A DNA stretch of 16,246 nucleotides from an uncultured Oscillibacter sp. (lineage in GTDB: Bacteria > Bacillota > Clostridia > Oscillospirales > Oscillospiraceae): contig CAJTVF010000057.1 in the NCBI GenBank assembly GCA_910579435.1, positions 1 to 16,246 of the forward strand. The letters are read 5' to 3'. Below the pieces are notes generated by a model, which was not told where the DNA came from, ran no database searches, and worked only from the letters and a program-made list of their open reading frames with translations. How positions within the stretch are numbered: position 1 is the first letter of the stretch; each line of letters begins with the position of its first letter. A program made the translations under genes and the position numbers. Below are positions 1 to 6,512 of this stretch, piece by piece.

Positions 1-312
1 GAGATCGACGGGGCCAACGGCTGGCAGAGGCTGTGGAACGTCACCATTCCCAACATGATGCCCTCCATCACCATCTGCACCTTCCTGACCCTGACCAACG
101 GCTTCAAGCTCTTCGACCAAAACCTGTCCCTCACCGCCGGCGAACCCATGAAGCAGACGGAAATGCTGGCGCTGAACATCTTCAACACGTTCTACGGCCG
201 GGTGGGCTACCAGGGCGTGGGCCAGGCCAAGGCCGTGGTCTTCTTCGTCCTGGTGGTGGCCCTGGGCCTCGTCCAGCTGAACATGACCCGCTCCAAGGAG
301 GTGCAGCAGTAA
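1..312 (+). CDS. Sugar ABC transporter permease, MalF/UgpA type (5'-truncated by window edge)
   Basis: C-terminal 103 residues of an inner-membrane permease of the carbohydrate uptake ABC family (binding-protein-dependent transport, MalF-like half). The fragment opens inside the cytoplasmic EAA loop that docks the ATPase: EIDGANGWQRLWNVTIPNM carries the conserved G and the closing I-P of the EAA signature. A transmembrane stretch follows (TICTFLTLTNGF), then a periplasmic segment and a final hydrophobic helix (VVFFVLVVALGLVQL), ending in a short basic tail. This is the expected layout of a family member of about 290-300 aa, so roughly the first two thirds lie outside the window. It overlaps the next permease by one base (TAATG), which indicates one operon and a MalF-MalG heterodimer. 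The substrate-binding protein is presumably upstream. Family assignment is secure. The sugar specificity is inferred only from malQ downstream. Confidence 0.93.
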   Translation, partial: EIDGANGWQRLWNVTIPNMMPSITICTFLTLTNGFKLFDQNLSLTAGEPMKQTEMLALNIFNTFYGRVGYQGVGQAKAVVFFVLVVALGLVQLNMTRSKEVQQ

Positions 313-1148
313 TGAAACGCAAAGCGAGAGGCGGCTGGTTCGCCACCATCCTGTTCACCATAATCTCTATTTTCTACGTGGCCCCACTGTTCATTGTCCT
401 CATCAACTCCTTCAAGAAAAAGGCGTTCATCAACCTGGAGCCCTTCAAGCTCCCCTCGGAGAAGACCTGGGTAGCCCTGGAGAACTTTGCAAACGCCATG
501 GAGAAGTACAACTTCCTGGAATCCGTCCTCTGGACCGTTGTGATGACCGTGGGGTCCGTGGTGGTCATCCTGATCTGCACCTCCATGTTCGCCTGGTACA
601 TCACCCGGGTGAAGAGCCGGGCCACGAAGCTCCTGTACCTCCTGTGCGTCTTCTCCATGGTGGTGCCCTTCCAGATGGTGATGTTCACCCTCTCCCTGGT
701 GACGGACCGGCTGCGGCTGGGTACGCCCTGGGGCCTGGTAATCATTTACCTGGGCTTTGGCGCGGGGCTGGCGGTGTTCATGTTCTGCGGCTTCGTCAAG
801 TCCATTCCCATTGAGATTGAGGAGGCCGCCATGATCGACGGCTGCTCCCCCCTGCGGACCTTCTTCTCCGTGGTGCTGCCCATTATGAAGCCCACCTATA
901 TCTCCGTGGGCATCCTGGAGACCATGTGGATCTGGAACGACTTCCTGCTTCCCTACCTGACCCTGGACCTGAACAAGTTCAGCACCATCCCCATCACCAT
1001 CCAGCGGATGCAGGGCTCCTACGGCCGGGTGGACATGGGCGCCATCATGGCCTCCCTGGTCATGGCCATCATCCCCATCGTGGTGTTCTACCTCAGCTGC
1101 CAGAAATATATCATCAAGGGGGTTGCGGCCGGCGCCGTAAAGGGCTAA
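312..1148 (+). CDS. Sugar ABC transporter permease, MalG type
   Basis: Complete 278-residue inner-membrane permease, partner of the preceding MalF-type subunit. The ATG at 312 is chosen because AAGGAGGT lies 9 nt upstream (295-302) and the product then begins with the typical short basic N-terminus (MKRKARGG) before the first transmembrane helix. The frame is open further upstream, but that part has no RBS and would overlap the previous gene. The EAA loop is clear at about residues 174-196 (EIEEAAMIDGCSPLRTFF, then VVLPIMKP). Six hydrophobic segments are recognisable, ending in IIPIVVFYLSCQKYIIKG, the normal MalG-family C-terminus. The length is typical of the family. Start and stop overlap (TAATG) implies translational coupling. 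Import of maltose or maltodextrin-like sugars is inferred from the malQ neighbour, not from the permease itself. Confidence 0.95.
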   Translation: MKRKARGGWFATILFTIISIFYVAPLFIVLINSFKKKAFINLEPFKLPSEKTWVALENFANAMEKYNFLESVLWTVVMTVGSVVVILICTSMFAWYITRVKSRATKLLYLLCVFSMVVPFQMVMFTLSLVTDRLRLGTPWGLVIIYLGFGAGLAVFMFCGFVKSIPIEIEEAAMIDGCSPLRTFFSVVLPIMKPTYISVGILETMWIWNDFLLPYLTLDLNKFSTIPITIQRMQGSYGRVDMGAIMASLVMAIIPIVVFYLSCQKYIIKGVAAGAVKG

Positions 1149-1154
1149 AATACG

Positions 1155-1179
1155 ACAGGGGGACCATGCGTCCCCCTGT
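1155..1179 (+). promoter_or_regulatory. Intercistronic hairpin between permease and LacI genes
   Basis: A perfect 10-bp stem (ACAGGGGGAC / GTCCCCCTGT) with a 5-nt loop (CATGC) starts 7 nt after the permease stop codon. It is followed by GGAAAACC rather than a T run, so it does not look like an efficient intrinsic terminator. It could be an mRNA 3'-end stabiliser or processing site that sets permease versus regulator levels, or a protein-binding palindrome. The structure is seen directly; the role is inferred. Confidence 0.6.
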
Positions 1180-1206
1180 GGAAAACCATTCAAGGAGGGA
1201 CGCGGA

Positions 1207-2223
1207 ATGACCATCAAGGACATCGCCCGGCTGTCCGGGTACGGTGTGGCAACCGTGTCCCGGGTGCTCAACGACCACCCCGACGTCAGCGACGAGACCC
1301 GGCGGAAGGTCATGGCGGTGGTGGAGGCCCAGGGCTTCCAGCCCAACAACAACGCCAAGCACCTGAAACAGCAGGCCGGGACCGGAATCACCATCCTGGT
1401 GAAGGGCACGCAGAACATGCTCTTCGCCGACCTGGTGGAGCAGGTCCAGGCCCTCCTCCGGGACAGCGGGCGGGACGCCGTGGTCTACTACCTGGACGAG
1501 GACGCCGACGAGGTGGGCTACGCCCTCCAGCTCTGCCGGGAGCGCAAGCCTCTGGGCATTCTCTTCCTGGGCGGGGACCTGGAGCTTTTCCGGGCCCGGT
1601 TCCAGCCCATCACCGTCCCCTGCGTGCTGCTGACCAACACGGCCAAGGACCTGCACTTCGACAATCTCTCCTCCCTGACCACCGACGACGGCGAGGCCGC
1701 CGCCCAGGTCATCGAATTCCTGGCGGGCCAGGGCCACCGCCGCATCTGCCTGTTGGGCGGCAACTGGTCCTGCTCCCAAATCAGCTACCGCCGCCTGGAG
1801 GGCTGCCGCCGGGCCTTTCAGCGCCTGGGCCTGCCCTTCGACCCGGAGCGCCAGTGCGAGCCCTGCCGCTACTCCATGGCCGACGCCTACGCCGCCACGG
1901 AGCGTCTGCTGGACCGCCGCCCGGACCTGACCGCCATCTTCGCCATGAGCGACGTCATGGCCATCGGGGCCGTCCGGGCCCTGCGGGACCGGGGCAAACG
2001 GGTGCCGGAGGACATCTCCGTGGTGGGCTACGACGGCATCCCCATGGCCAGCTACTCCGTTCCCCGGCTCTCCACCGTCCGCCAGGACACCCAGCGGCTG
2101 GCGGAGCGGGGCGTGGACGTGCTTCTGCGCAACATCGAGCGGAAAAACTGTCCCGTCCACGAGGTGGTCCCCTTCCAGCTCATTCCCGGCGAGAGCGTCG
2201 CCAGGCTGAACGGGGGCGCGTGA
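1207..2223 (+). CDS. LacI-family transcriptional regulator
   Basis: 338-residue sugar-responsive repressor/activator of the LacI/GalR family. Residues 2-22 form the helix-turn-helix (TIKDIARLSGYGVATVSRVL), followed by the hinge region around residues 45-57 (QPNNNAKHLKQ). The periplasmic-binding-protein-like effector domain spans about 60-335, with the family-typical DVMAIGAVRALRDRG and PEDISVVGYDG segments near the C-terminal half. The start ATG has AAGGAGGG 7 nt upstream (1192-1199). The gene sits inside the operon, 58 nt after the permease and 34 nt before malQ, so it is probably autoregulated and controls this sugar locus. No LacI-type or CcpA cre operator was recognised inside the window; the operon promoter is probably upstream of it. 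The family is certain. The effector (for example maltose or maltotriose) is inferred from context. Confidence 0.95.
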   Translation: MTIKDIARLSGYGVATVSRVLNDHPDVSDETRRKVMAVVEAQGFQPNNNAKHLKQQAGTGITILVKGTQNMLFADLVEQVQALLRDSGRDAVVYYLDEDADEVGYALQLCRERKPLGILFLGGDLELFRARFQPITVPCVLLTNTAKDLHFDNLSSLTTDDGEAAAQVIEFLAGQGHRRICLLGGNWSCSQISYRRLEGCRRAFQRLGLPFDPERQCEPCRYSMADAYAATERLLDRRPDLTAIFAMSDVMAIGAVRALRDRGKRVPEDISVVGYDGIPMASYSVPRLSTVRQDTQRLAERGVDVLLRNIERKNCPVHEVVPFQLIPGESVARLNGGA

Positions 2224-2257
2224 CCGTTTTGACTTTATCAAGAAAGGGGCTACCCAT

Positions 2258-3739
2258 GTGAGAAAAGCCGGGATCCTGATGCCCATTTCCTCCCTGCCCT
2301 CCCCCCATGGAATCGGGACGCTGGGAGCCGCCGCCCGGGAGTTTGTGGACTTCCTGGTCCGGGGCGGACAGTCCTGCTGGCAGATTCTGCCGGTGGGTCC
2401 CACAAGCTACGGGGACTCCCCCTACCAGTCCTTCTCCTCCTTCGCCGGAAATCCCTATTTCATCGACCTGGATACCTTGGCCGAATGGGGGTTCCTGGAG
2501 CCGGAGGAATACCAGTCCCTGGACTGGGGAAGCGACCCGGAGCGGGTGGATTATGAGGCCCTCTACCGAAACCGCCTCGCGGTCCTGCGCCTGGCCTGCT
2601 CCCGCCTGAAGCGGGGAGACCTGTTCGAGCTGCGGGGCGTCCTTTGGCAGGCGGACTGGCTGGAGGACTATGCCCTGTTCATGGCCCTGAAGGACCGGTA
2701 TGACGGAGCTCCCTGGCTGGAGTGGCCGGAGGAGCTGCGCCTTCGCCGCCCCGCCGCCCTGGAGAGGGCCCGGAAGGAGCTGGCCGGAGAAATCGACTTC
2801 TGGACCCGGGTGCAGCTCCTCTTTTTCTGCCAGTGGTGGAGCCTGAAGGACTACGCCAACGAAAAAGGCGTCTCCATCATCGGGGACCTGCCCATCTACG
2901 TCTCCGTCGACAGCGCCGACGTCTGGGCCAATCCCGAGCAGTTCCAGCTGGACGCGGACGGACGGCCCACGGAAGTGGCGGGCTGCCCGCCGGACGGCTT
3001 TGCCGCCGACGGCCAGCTCTGGGGAAACCCCCTCTTTGACTGGGAGCGCATGAAGGCCGACGGCTATCAGTGGTGGATCCGCCGCATCGCCGCCCAGTTC
3101 CAGCTTTACGACACCCTGCGGATCGATCACTTCCGGGGCTTTGACGAGTACTATGCCATCCCCGCCGGGGACAGCACCGCCCGGAACGGCCATTGGCGTC
3201 CCGGCCCCGGCATCGGCTTCTTCCGGGCCGTAGAGGCGGCCCTGGGCCCCCGGGACATCATTGCCGAGGACCTGGGCTTCCTCACCAGCTCCGTCCGCCG
3301 GCTGCTGGCGGAGACGGGCTACCCCGGCATGAAGGTGCTGGAGTTCGCCTTTGACAGCCGGGACACCGGCGGAGGCTACCTTCCCCACTGCTACACGCCC
3401 CACTGCGTGGCCTACACCGGCACCCACGACAACGACACCATCCGGGGCTGGATGGCCTCCGCCCCGGCGGAGGACGCGGCCCTGGCAAAAGCCTACTTCC
3501 GGCTCAACGAGCAGGAGGGCTACCACTGGGGCATGATGCGCTCCGCCTGGGCCTCCGTGGCGGACCTGGCCGTAATGCAGTTTCAGGACCTGCTGGGCCT
3601 GGGCAGCGAGGGCCGGATGAACACCCCCTCCACCCTGGGGGGGAACTGGCGGTGGCGGGCCCTGCCGGGGAGCTTCTCCCCGGAGCTGGCGGACCGGCTC
3701 CGCCGGGAAATGGAGCTTTACCAGCGTCTTCCCGGGTGA
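2258..3739 (+). CDS. malQ: 4-alpha-glucanotransferase (amylomaltase, GH77)
   Basis: 493-residue cytoplasmic enzyme that transfers alpha-1,4-glucan segments between malto-oligosaccharides, releasing glucose. It is the standard intracellular partner of maltodextrin ABC importers. The length matches the bacterial family. N-terminal landmarks are SSLPSPHGIGTLG (11-23) and YGDSPYQSFSSFAGNP (51-66). The catalytic nucleophile should be D290 in LRIDHFRGF, the acid/base E337 in IIAEDLG, and the transition-state stabiliser D391 in TGTHDND. GDLPIYV (209-215) is the other conserved block. The start is GTG at 2258, the only in-frame start that keeps the conserved GILMPISSLPSP N-terminus, with AGAAAGGGG 8 nt upstream. 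An out-of-frame ATG-TGA overlaps this start codon. It is the last gene of the operon and is followed by a strong terminator. Confidence 0.97.
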   Translation: MRKAGILMPISSLPSPHGIGTLGAAAREFVDFLVRGGQSCWQILPVGPTSYGDSPYQSFSSFAGNPYFIDLDTLAEWGFLEPEEYQSLDWGSDPERVDYEALYRNRLAVLRLACSRLKRGDLFELRGVLWQADWLEDYALFMALKDRYDGAPWLEWPEELRLRRPAALERARKELAGEIDFWTRVQLLFFCQWWSLKDYANEKGVSIIGDLPIYVSVDSADVWANPEQFQLDADGRPTEVAGCPPDGFAADGQLWGNPLFDWERMKADGYQWWIRRIAAQFQLYDTLRIDHFRGFDEYYAIPAGDSTARNGHWRPGPGIGFFRAVEAALGPRDIIAEDLGFLTSSVRRLLAETGYPGMKVLEFAFDSRDTGGGYLPHCYTPHCVAYTGTHDNDTIRGWMASAPAEDAALAKAYFRLNEQEGYHWGMMRSAWASVADLAVMQFQDLLGLGSEGRMNTPSTLGGNWRWRALPGSFSPELADRLRREMELYQRLPG

Positions 3740-3760
3740 CGCGGAACGGAACATAAACGG

Positions 3761-3788
3761 AAAGGACGGCGTTACCGCCGTCCTTTTT
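3761..3788 (+). terminator. Intrinsic terminator after malQ
   Basis: A perfect 11-bp stem (AAAGGACGGCG / CGCCGTCCTTT) with a TTAC loop runs into TTTTT, starting 21 nt after the malQ stop. Read from the other strand the loop is GTAA (GNRA type) and the stem ends in TTTCCGTTT. It may therefore also help end the convergent epimerase transcript, although the T tract is weaker on that side. Confidence 0.9.
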
Positions 3789-3844
3789 CGTCGTTCCGCG
3801 CCCGGGTATCGCCGCTTCCGCCGCTCAGCGGCCGGCCTGTTTCC

Positions 3845-4771
3845 TTACAGCACCAGCGCCTCCTTCAGCGTGCGGAGGGAGGCCAGGTGGCCCTCCAGCA
3901 TGGGCAGGGTCAGGTCCTCCATTTCCAGCGAGACAACATCGTCGTACCCGGCCATGCGGGCGGCGGAGAAGAACTCCTGCCACCACTGGACGCCGTGGCC
4001 CGCGCCTACCGCCACATAGTTCCAGCTCCGGCGGCGGAAGGCGTCGATGGGCTTGGTGTCCAGCATCCCGTTGGGGCCCCACAGGCCCCGCTCCCGGCGG
4101 GAGTCCTTGCCGTGGATATGGTACAGGGCCCCCGCCTCTCCCAGGACCCGGGCGGCCTCAATGGGGTCCCCGCCCATCCAGAACAGGTGGGAGGGGTCCA
4201 GGTTCATGCCCACCATAGGCCCCGCCGCCTCCCGGAGGCGCAGCAGCGTCTCAGGATTGTACACCAGCTGCATCCCGTGGTTCTCCAGGGCAATCTGCTC
4301 CACGCCGCAGTCCCCGGCCTTCCGGACGATCTCCCGCCAAGCGGGAATCGCCGCCTCGTTCCACTGGTAGTCCAGGATGTCCTGGGTCTCCGGCGGCCAG
4401 GAGGTGGTAATCCACACCGGCGTCCGGTCCCCGGGACACCCGGCGGGGAGGCCGCTCATCATAACGATTTTCTTCACTCCCAGCAGGGACGCCAGGCGGA
4501 AGGTTTTCTCCGTCACCTCCATGTCCCGCTCATAGGCCAGGGGATTCCCGGAGCAGTTCAGGGCGCAGAGCTCCAGTCCCCGCCGCCGCTGTCCGTCCCG
4601 CCAGCGGGTCCGGGCGGTTTCAGAGGAAAGCATTTCATCCAGGTCGATGTGGGGCGCAGAGGACCAGTTGCCCGTGCCGATCTCCAGGCTGGAAATCCCC
4701 TGGGCGGCGCAGAAATCCAGCATGTCCTCATAGGACATATCCAAGGTGCAGGTCTTGATGGCGAGCTTCAT
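3845..4771 (-). CDS. Sugar phosphate isomerase/epimerase-like protein (xylose isomerase-like TIM barrel)
   Basis: 308-residue protein of the AP endonuclease 2/xylose isomerase-like TIM-barrel superfamily (PF01261 type), which includes ketose 3-epimerases, inosose dehydratases and hydroxypyruvate isomerases. The barrel starts at strand 1 (MKLAIKTCTL). Likely divalent-metal ligands and active-site residues are E163 (ALENHG), D192 and H195 (MNLDPSHLF), H218/H220 (YHIHGKD) and E283 (VSLEMED), the usual E-D-H-E arrangement. The start ATG has AGGAGG 5 nt upstream (4777-4782 on the opposite strand). It is monocistronic, convergent with the malQ operon and divergent from the antiporter, with its own consensus promoter. 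The substrate cannot be read from the sequence. A role in sugar or polyol conversion fits the adjacent carbohydrate operon, but linkage is only positional. Confidence 0.88.
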   Translation of the reverse strand: MKLAIKTCTLDMSYEDMLDFCAAQGISSLEIGTGNWSSAPHIDLDEMLSSETARTRWRDGQRRRGLELCALNCSGNPLAYERDMEVTEKTFRLASLLGVKKIVMMSGLPAGCPGDRTPVWITTSWPPETQDILDYQWNEAAIPAWREIVRKAGDCGVEQIALENHGMQLVYNPETLLRLREAAGPMVGMNLDPSHLFWMGGDPIEAARVLGEAGALYHIHGKDSRRERGLWGPNGMLDTKPIDAFRRRSWNYVAVGAGHGVQWWQEFFSAARMAGYDDVVSLEMEDLTLPMLEGHLASLRTLKEALVL

Positions 4772-4799
4772 AACAGCCTCCTGTCGCGTTCTTTTACGC

Positions 4800-4813
4800 G
4801 CCCCGCAAGGGGC
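4800..4813 (-). promoter_or_regulatory. 5'-terminal leader hairpin of the epimerase transcript
   Basis: GCCCC / GGGGC with a 4-nt loop (TTGC on the transcribed strand) lies immediately downstream of the predicted transcription start and about 29 nt before the epimerase ATG. On the plus strand the same sequence is followed by T6 and mimics a short terminator, but the T6 is explained as the A6 initially transcribed tract of the minus-strand promoter. A 5'-end hairpin of this kind can stabilise mRNA. The structure is seen; the function is inferred. Confidence 0.5.
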
Positions 4814-4822
4814 TTTTTTCCC

Positions 4823-4850
4823 ATTATACCCCTCCTTCCGCCGCTGTCAA
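4823..4850 (-). promoter_or_regulatory. SigmaA promoter of the epimerase gene (perfect -35 and -10)
   Basis: On the minus strand TTGACA (4850-4845), a 16-nt spacer and TATAAT (4828-4823) match both sigmaA/sigma70 consensus hexamers exactly. The expected start is near 4816, within an A6 tract, giving a leader of about 45 nt with AGGAGG before the ATG at 4771. This is the strongest promoter visible in the window, and a 10-bp inverted repeat flanks it (4801-4810 and 4857-4866). Confidence 0.88.
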
Positions 4851-4949
4851 GGCGGTCCTTGCGGGGGCCCCGCCGGGCGGCCGCCGCACCAGGGTGAAAT
4901 TCAAATAAAATCGGAGCGTTTTCCCTCTGATTTTTGTCGGCTCTGGCGC

Positions 4950-4978
4950 TTGACGATTGGCGGGGGGAATGGTATCTT
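4950..4978 (+). promoter_or_regulatory. Promoter of the cation:proton antiporter gene
   Basis: TTGACG (4950-4955), a 17-nt spacer and TATCTT (4973-4978) match the sigmaA consensus at 5/6 and 4/6 positions. The predicted start is near 4985, giving a leader of about 45 nt and the RBS GAGGTAA (5018-5024) ahead of the ATG at 5031. It is divergent from the epimerase promoter, about 100 nt away. Confidence 0.7.
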
Positions 4979-5030
4979 ACTTCATCATATGAACATGTGA
5001 AATTGGGAATCCGAATCGAGGTAACAAGCT

Positions 5031-6293
5031 ATGGAAATTCTCGTCAGTCTTTCCGCCGCCCTGATCGGGGGGCTGCTGCTGTCCCGGGCGGCCAAACGGC
5101 TGAAGCTGCCCGCCGTCACCGCCTATCTGATCACGGGACTGCTGCTGGGCCCCTTCTGCCTGGGAGCGCTGCAAATCAGCGGCCTGGGCTTCTCCTCCAT
5201 GGAGGCGGTGGAACGCCTGAATATTCTCTCCCAGGTGGCGCTGGGCTTCATCGCCTTTACCATCGGCAACGAGTTCCGGGTCAGCCAGCTGAAAACCATG
5301 GGCCGGCAGGCGATCGTGGTGGGCATTTTCCAGGCGGTGATTGCCACGGTGCTGGTTGACCTGGTCCTGATCCTCCTGCACCTGGTCCGGCCGGAGATCA
5401 TCTCCATTTCCTCCGCCATTACCCTGGGCTCCATCGCCGCCGCCACGGCCCCCGCCGCCACGCTGATGGTGGTCCGGCAGTACAAGGCCGACGGCCCCCT
5501 GACCCGGCTGCTTCTGATGGTGGTGGCCATTGACGACGCGGTGGGCCTGGTCCTCTTTTCCGCCTCCTTCGGCGTGGCCGTGGCTCTGGAGAGCGGAGCC
5601 GTCAGCGTGATGACGGTGCTGGTGGAGCCCGTGGTGGAAATCATCCTCTCTTTGGGCCTGGGCGCGGCGGCCGGAGTGGCCCTCTACTGGGTGGAGCAGT
5701 TCTTCCACTCCCGGAGCAAGCGCCTGTCCATTTCCATCGGCTTCGTCCTGCTGACGGCGGGATTGTCCATGAAGGAGTTCGAGGTGGGCGGCGTCCACTG
5801 CGGCTTTTCCCTGCTCCTGGTGTGCATGATGACCGGGACGCTGTTCTGCAACATCTGCGACTTCTCCGAGGAGCTGATGGCCCGGGTGGACGGCTGGACG
5901 GCGCCGCTGTTTGTGCTGTTCTTCGTTCTCTCCGGCGCGGAGCTGGACCTGTCGGTCCTTCGGAATCCCTCCGTGCTGCTCATCGGCGTCATTTACATCG
6001 TCGTCCGCTCTCTGGGCAAATACGCAGGGGCTTACGGCAGCTGCGCCCTCAGCGGCTGCGGCGAGAAAATCCAGAAATACCTGGGCGTCACCCTGCTGCC
6101 CCAGGCCGGCGTGGCGCTGGGCATGGCCATCACCGCCCAAGCCCTGGCGGACGGCGCGGTGGTGCGGAATGTGGTGCTCTTCTCCGTCCTGGTCTATGAG
6201 CTGGTAGGGCCGACCCTGACCAAGCGGGCTCTGCTGGCCGCCGGGGAGATCCAGCCCGAGGGCCGCACCTCCGCCCGGAAAAAGAACGGCTGA
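5031..6293 (+). CDS. Cation:proton antiporter (CPA2/KefB-like Na+/H+ exchanger domain)
   Basis: 420-residue integral membrane antiporter of the CPA2 family, exchanging Na+ or K+ for H+ across the cytoplasmic membrane. About a dozen hydrophobic segments cover nearly the whole chain. Diagnostic motifs are LPAVTAYLITGLLLGP (26-41), the unwound-helix region TAPAATLMVVRQYKADGPLT (139-158), and AIDDAVGLVLF (166-176), where D168-D169 is the ion-binding acidic pair. The chain ends soon after the last helix (LVGPTLTKRALL), leaving only about 20 charged residues, so there is no RCK/TrkA-N nucleotide-binding regulatory domain as in full KefB/KefC. The start ATG has GAGGTAA 6 nt upstream, and the gene is alone in its transcription unit. 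Ion selectivity cannot be told from sequence. A pH or sodium homeostasis role is inferred from the family. Confidence 0.93.
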   Translation: MEILVSLSAALIGGLLLSRAAKRLKLPAVTAYLITGLLLGPFCLGALQISGLGFSSMEAVERLNILSQVALGFIAFTIGNEFRVSQLKTMGRQAIVVGIFQAVIATVLVDLVLILLHLVRPEIISISSAITLGSIAAATAPAATLMVVRQYKADGPLTRLLLMVVAIDDAVGLVLFSASFGVAVALESGAVSVMTVLVEPVVEIILSLGLGAAAGVALYWVEQFFHSRSKRLSISIGFVLLTAGLSMKEFEVGGVHCGFSLLLVCMMTGTLFCNICDFSEELMARVDGWTAPLFVLFFVLSGAELDLSVLRNPSVLLIGVIYIVVRSLGKYAGAYGSCALSGCGEKIQKYLGVTLLPQAGVALGMAITAQALADGAVVRNVVLFSVLVYELVGPTLTKRALLAAGEIQPEGRTSARKKNG

Positions 6294-6327
6294 GGCGCTT
6301 CTACTCCCCATGGTTTTCTCTGTCATT

Positions 6328-6369
6328 AAACAAGCGGCGGCCCCGAATACCGGGGCCGCCGCTTGTTTT
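6328..6369. terminator. Bidirectional intrinsic terminator between antiporter and DMT genes
   Basis: A perfect 18-bp inverted repeat (left arm 6328-6345, right arm 6351-6368) with a 5-nt loop (AATAC) lies 34 nt after the antiporter stop. The arms start with AAACAAGCGG and end with CCGCTTGTTT, so transcripts from either side leave a U-rich tail (TTGTTTT on plus, TTGTTTAAT on minus). It is placed to end both converging transcripts. The minus-strand stop is at 6513, leaving a 3' UTR of about 145 nt with nothing else recognisable. Confidence 0.92.
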
Positions 6370-6512
6370 CTGCCGGGGAAGTGGCAAACTGCCCGTCAGC
6401 CTGTTTTCCGGCCCCGCAGACGGCAAGGCCGCAATACCGGAGGGCCCTCCCCCGGAACCTCCCACATGTTCTCCATCGTCGGAAACCGCCGCACCGCTCT
6501 CCATTGCCGGCC

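Noticed and set aside
33..311. Upstream extension of the MalG-type permease frame to position 33
   Set aside because: The extra residues are histidine/proline-rich out-of-frame sequence of the first permease. The SD AAGGAGGT and the family N-terminus fix the start at 312.
4800..4819. Plus-strand hairpin plus T6 resembling an intrinsic terminator
   Set aside because: No plus-strand gene ends here. The T6 and stem are explained by the start region and 5' leader hairpin of the minus-strand epimerase transcript behind a perfect promoter. It might still stop antisense readthrough.
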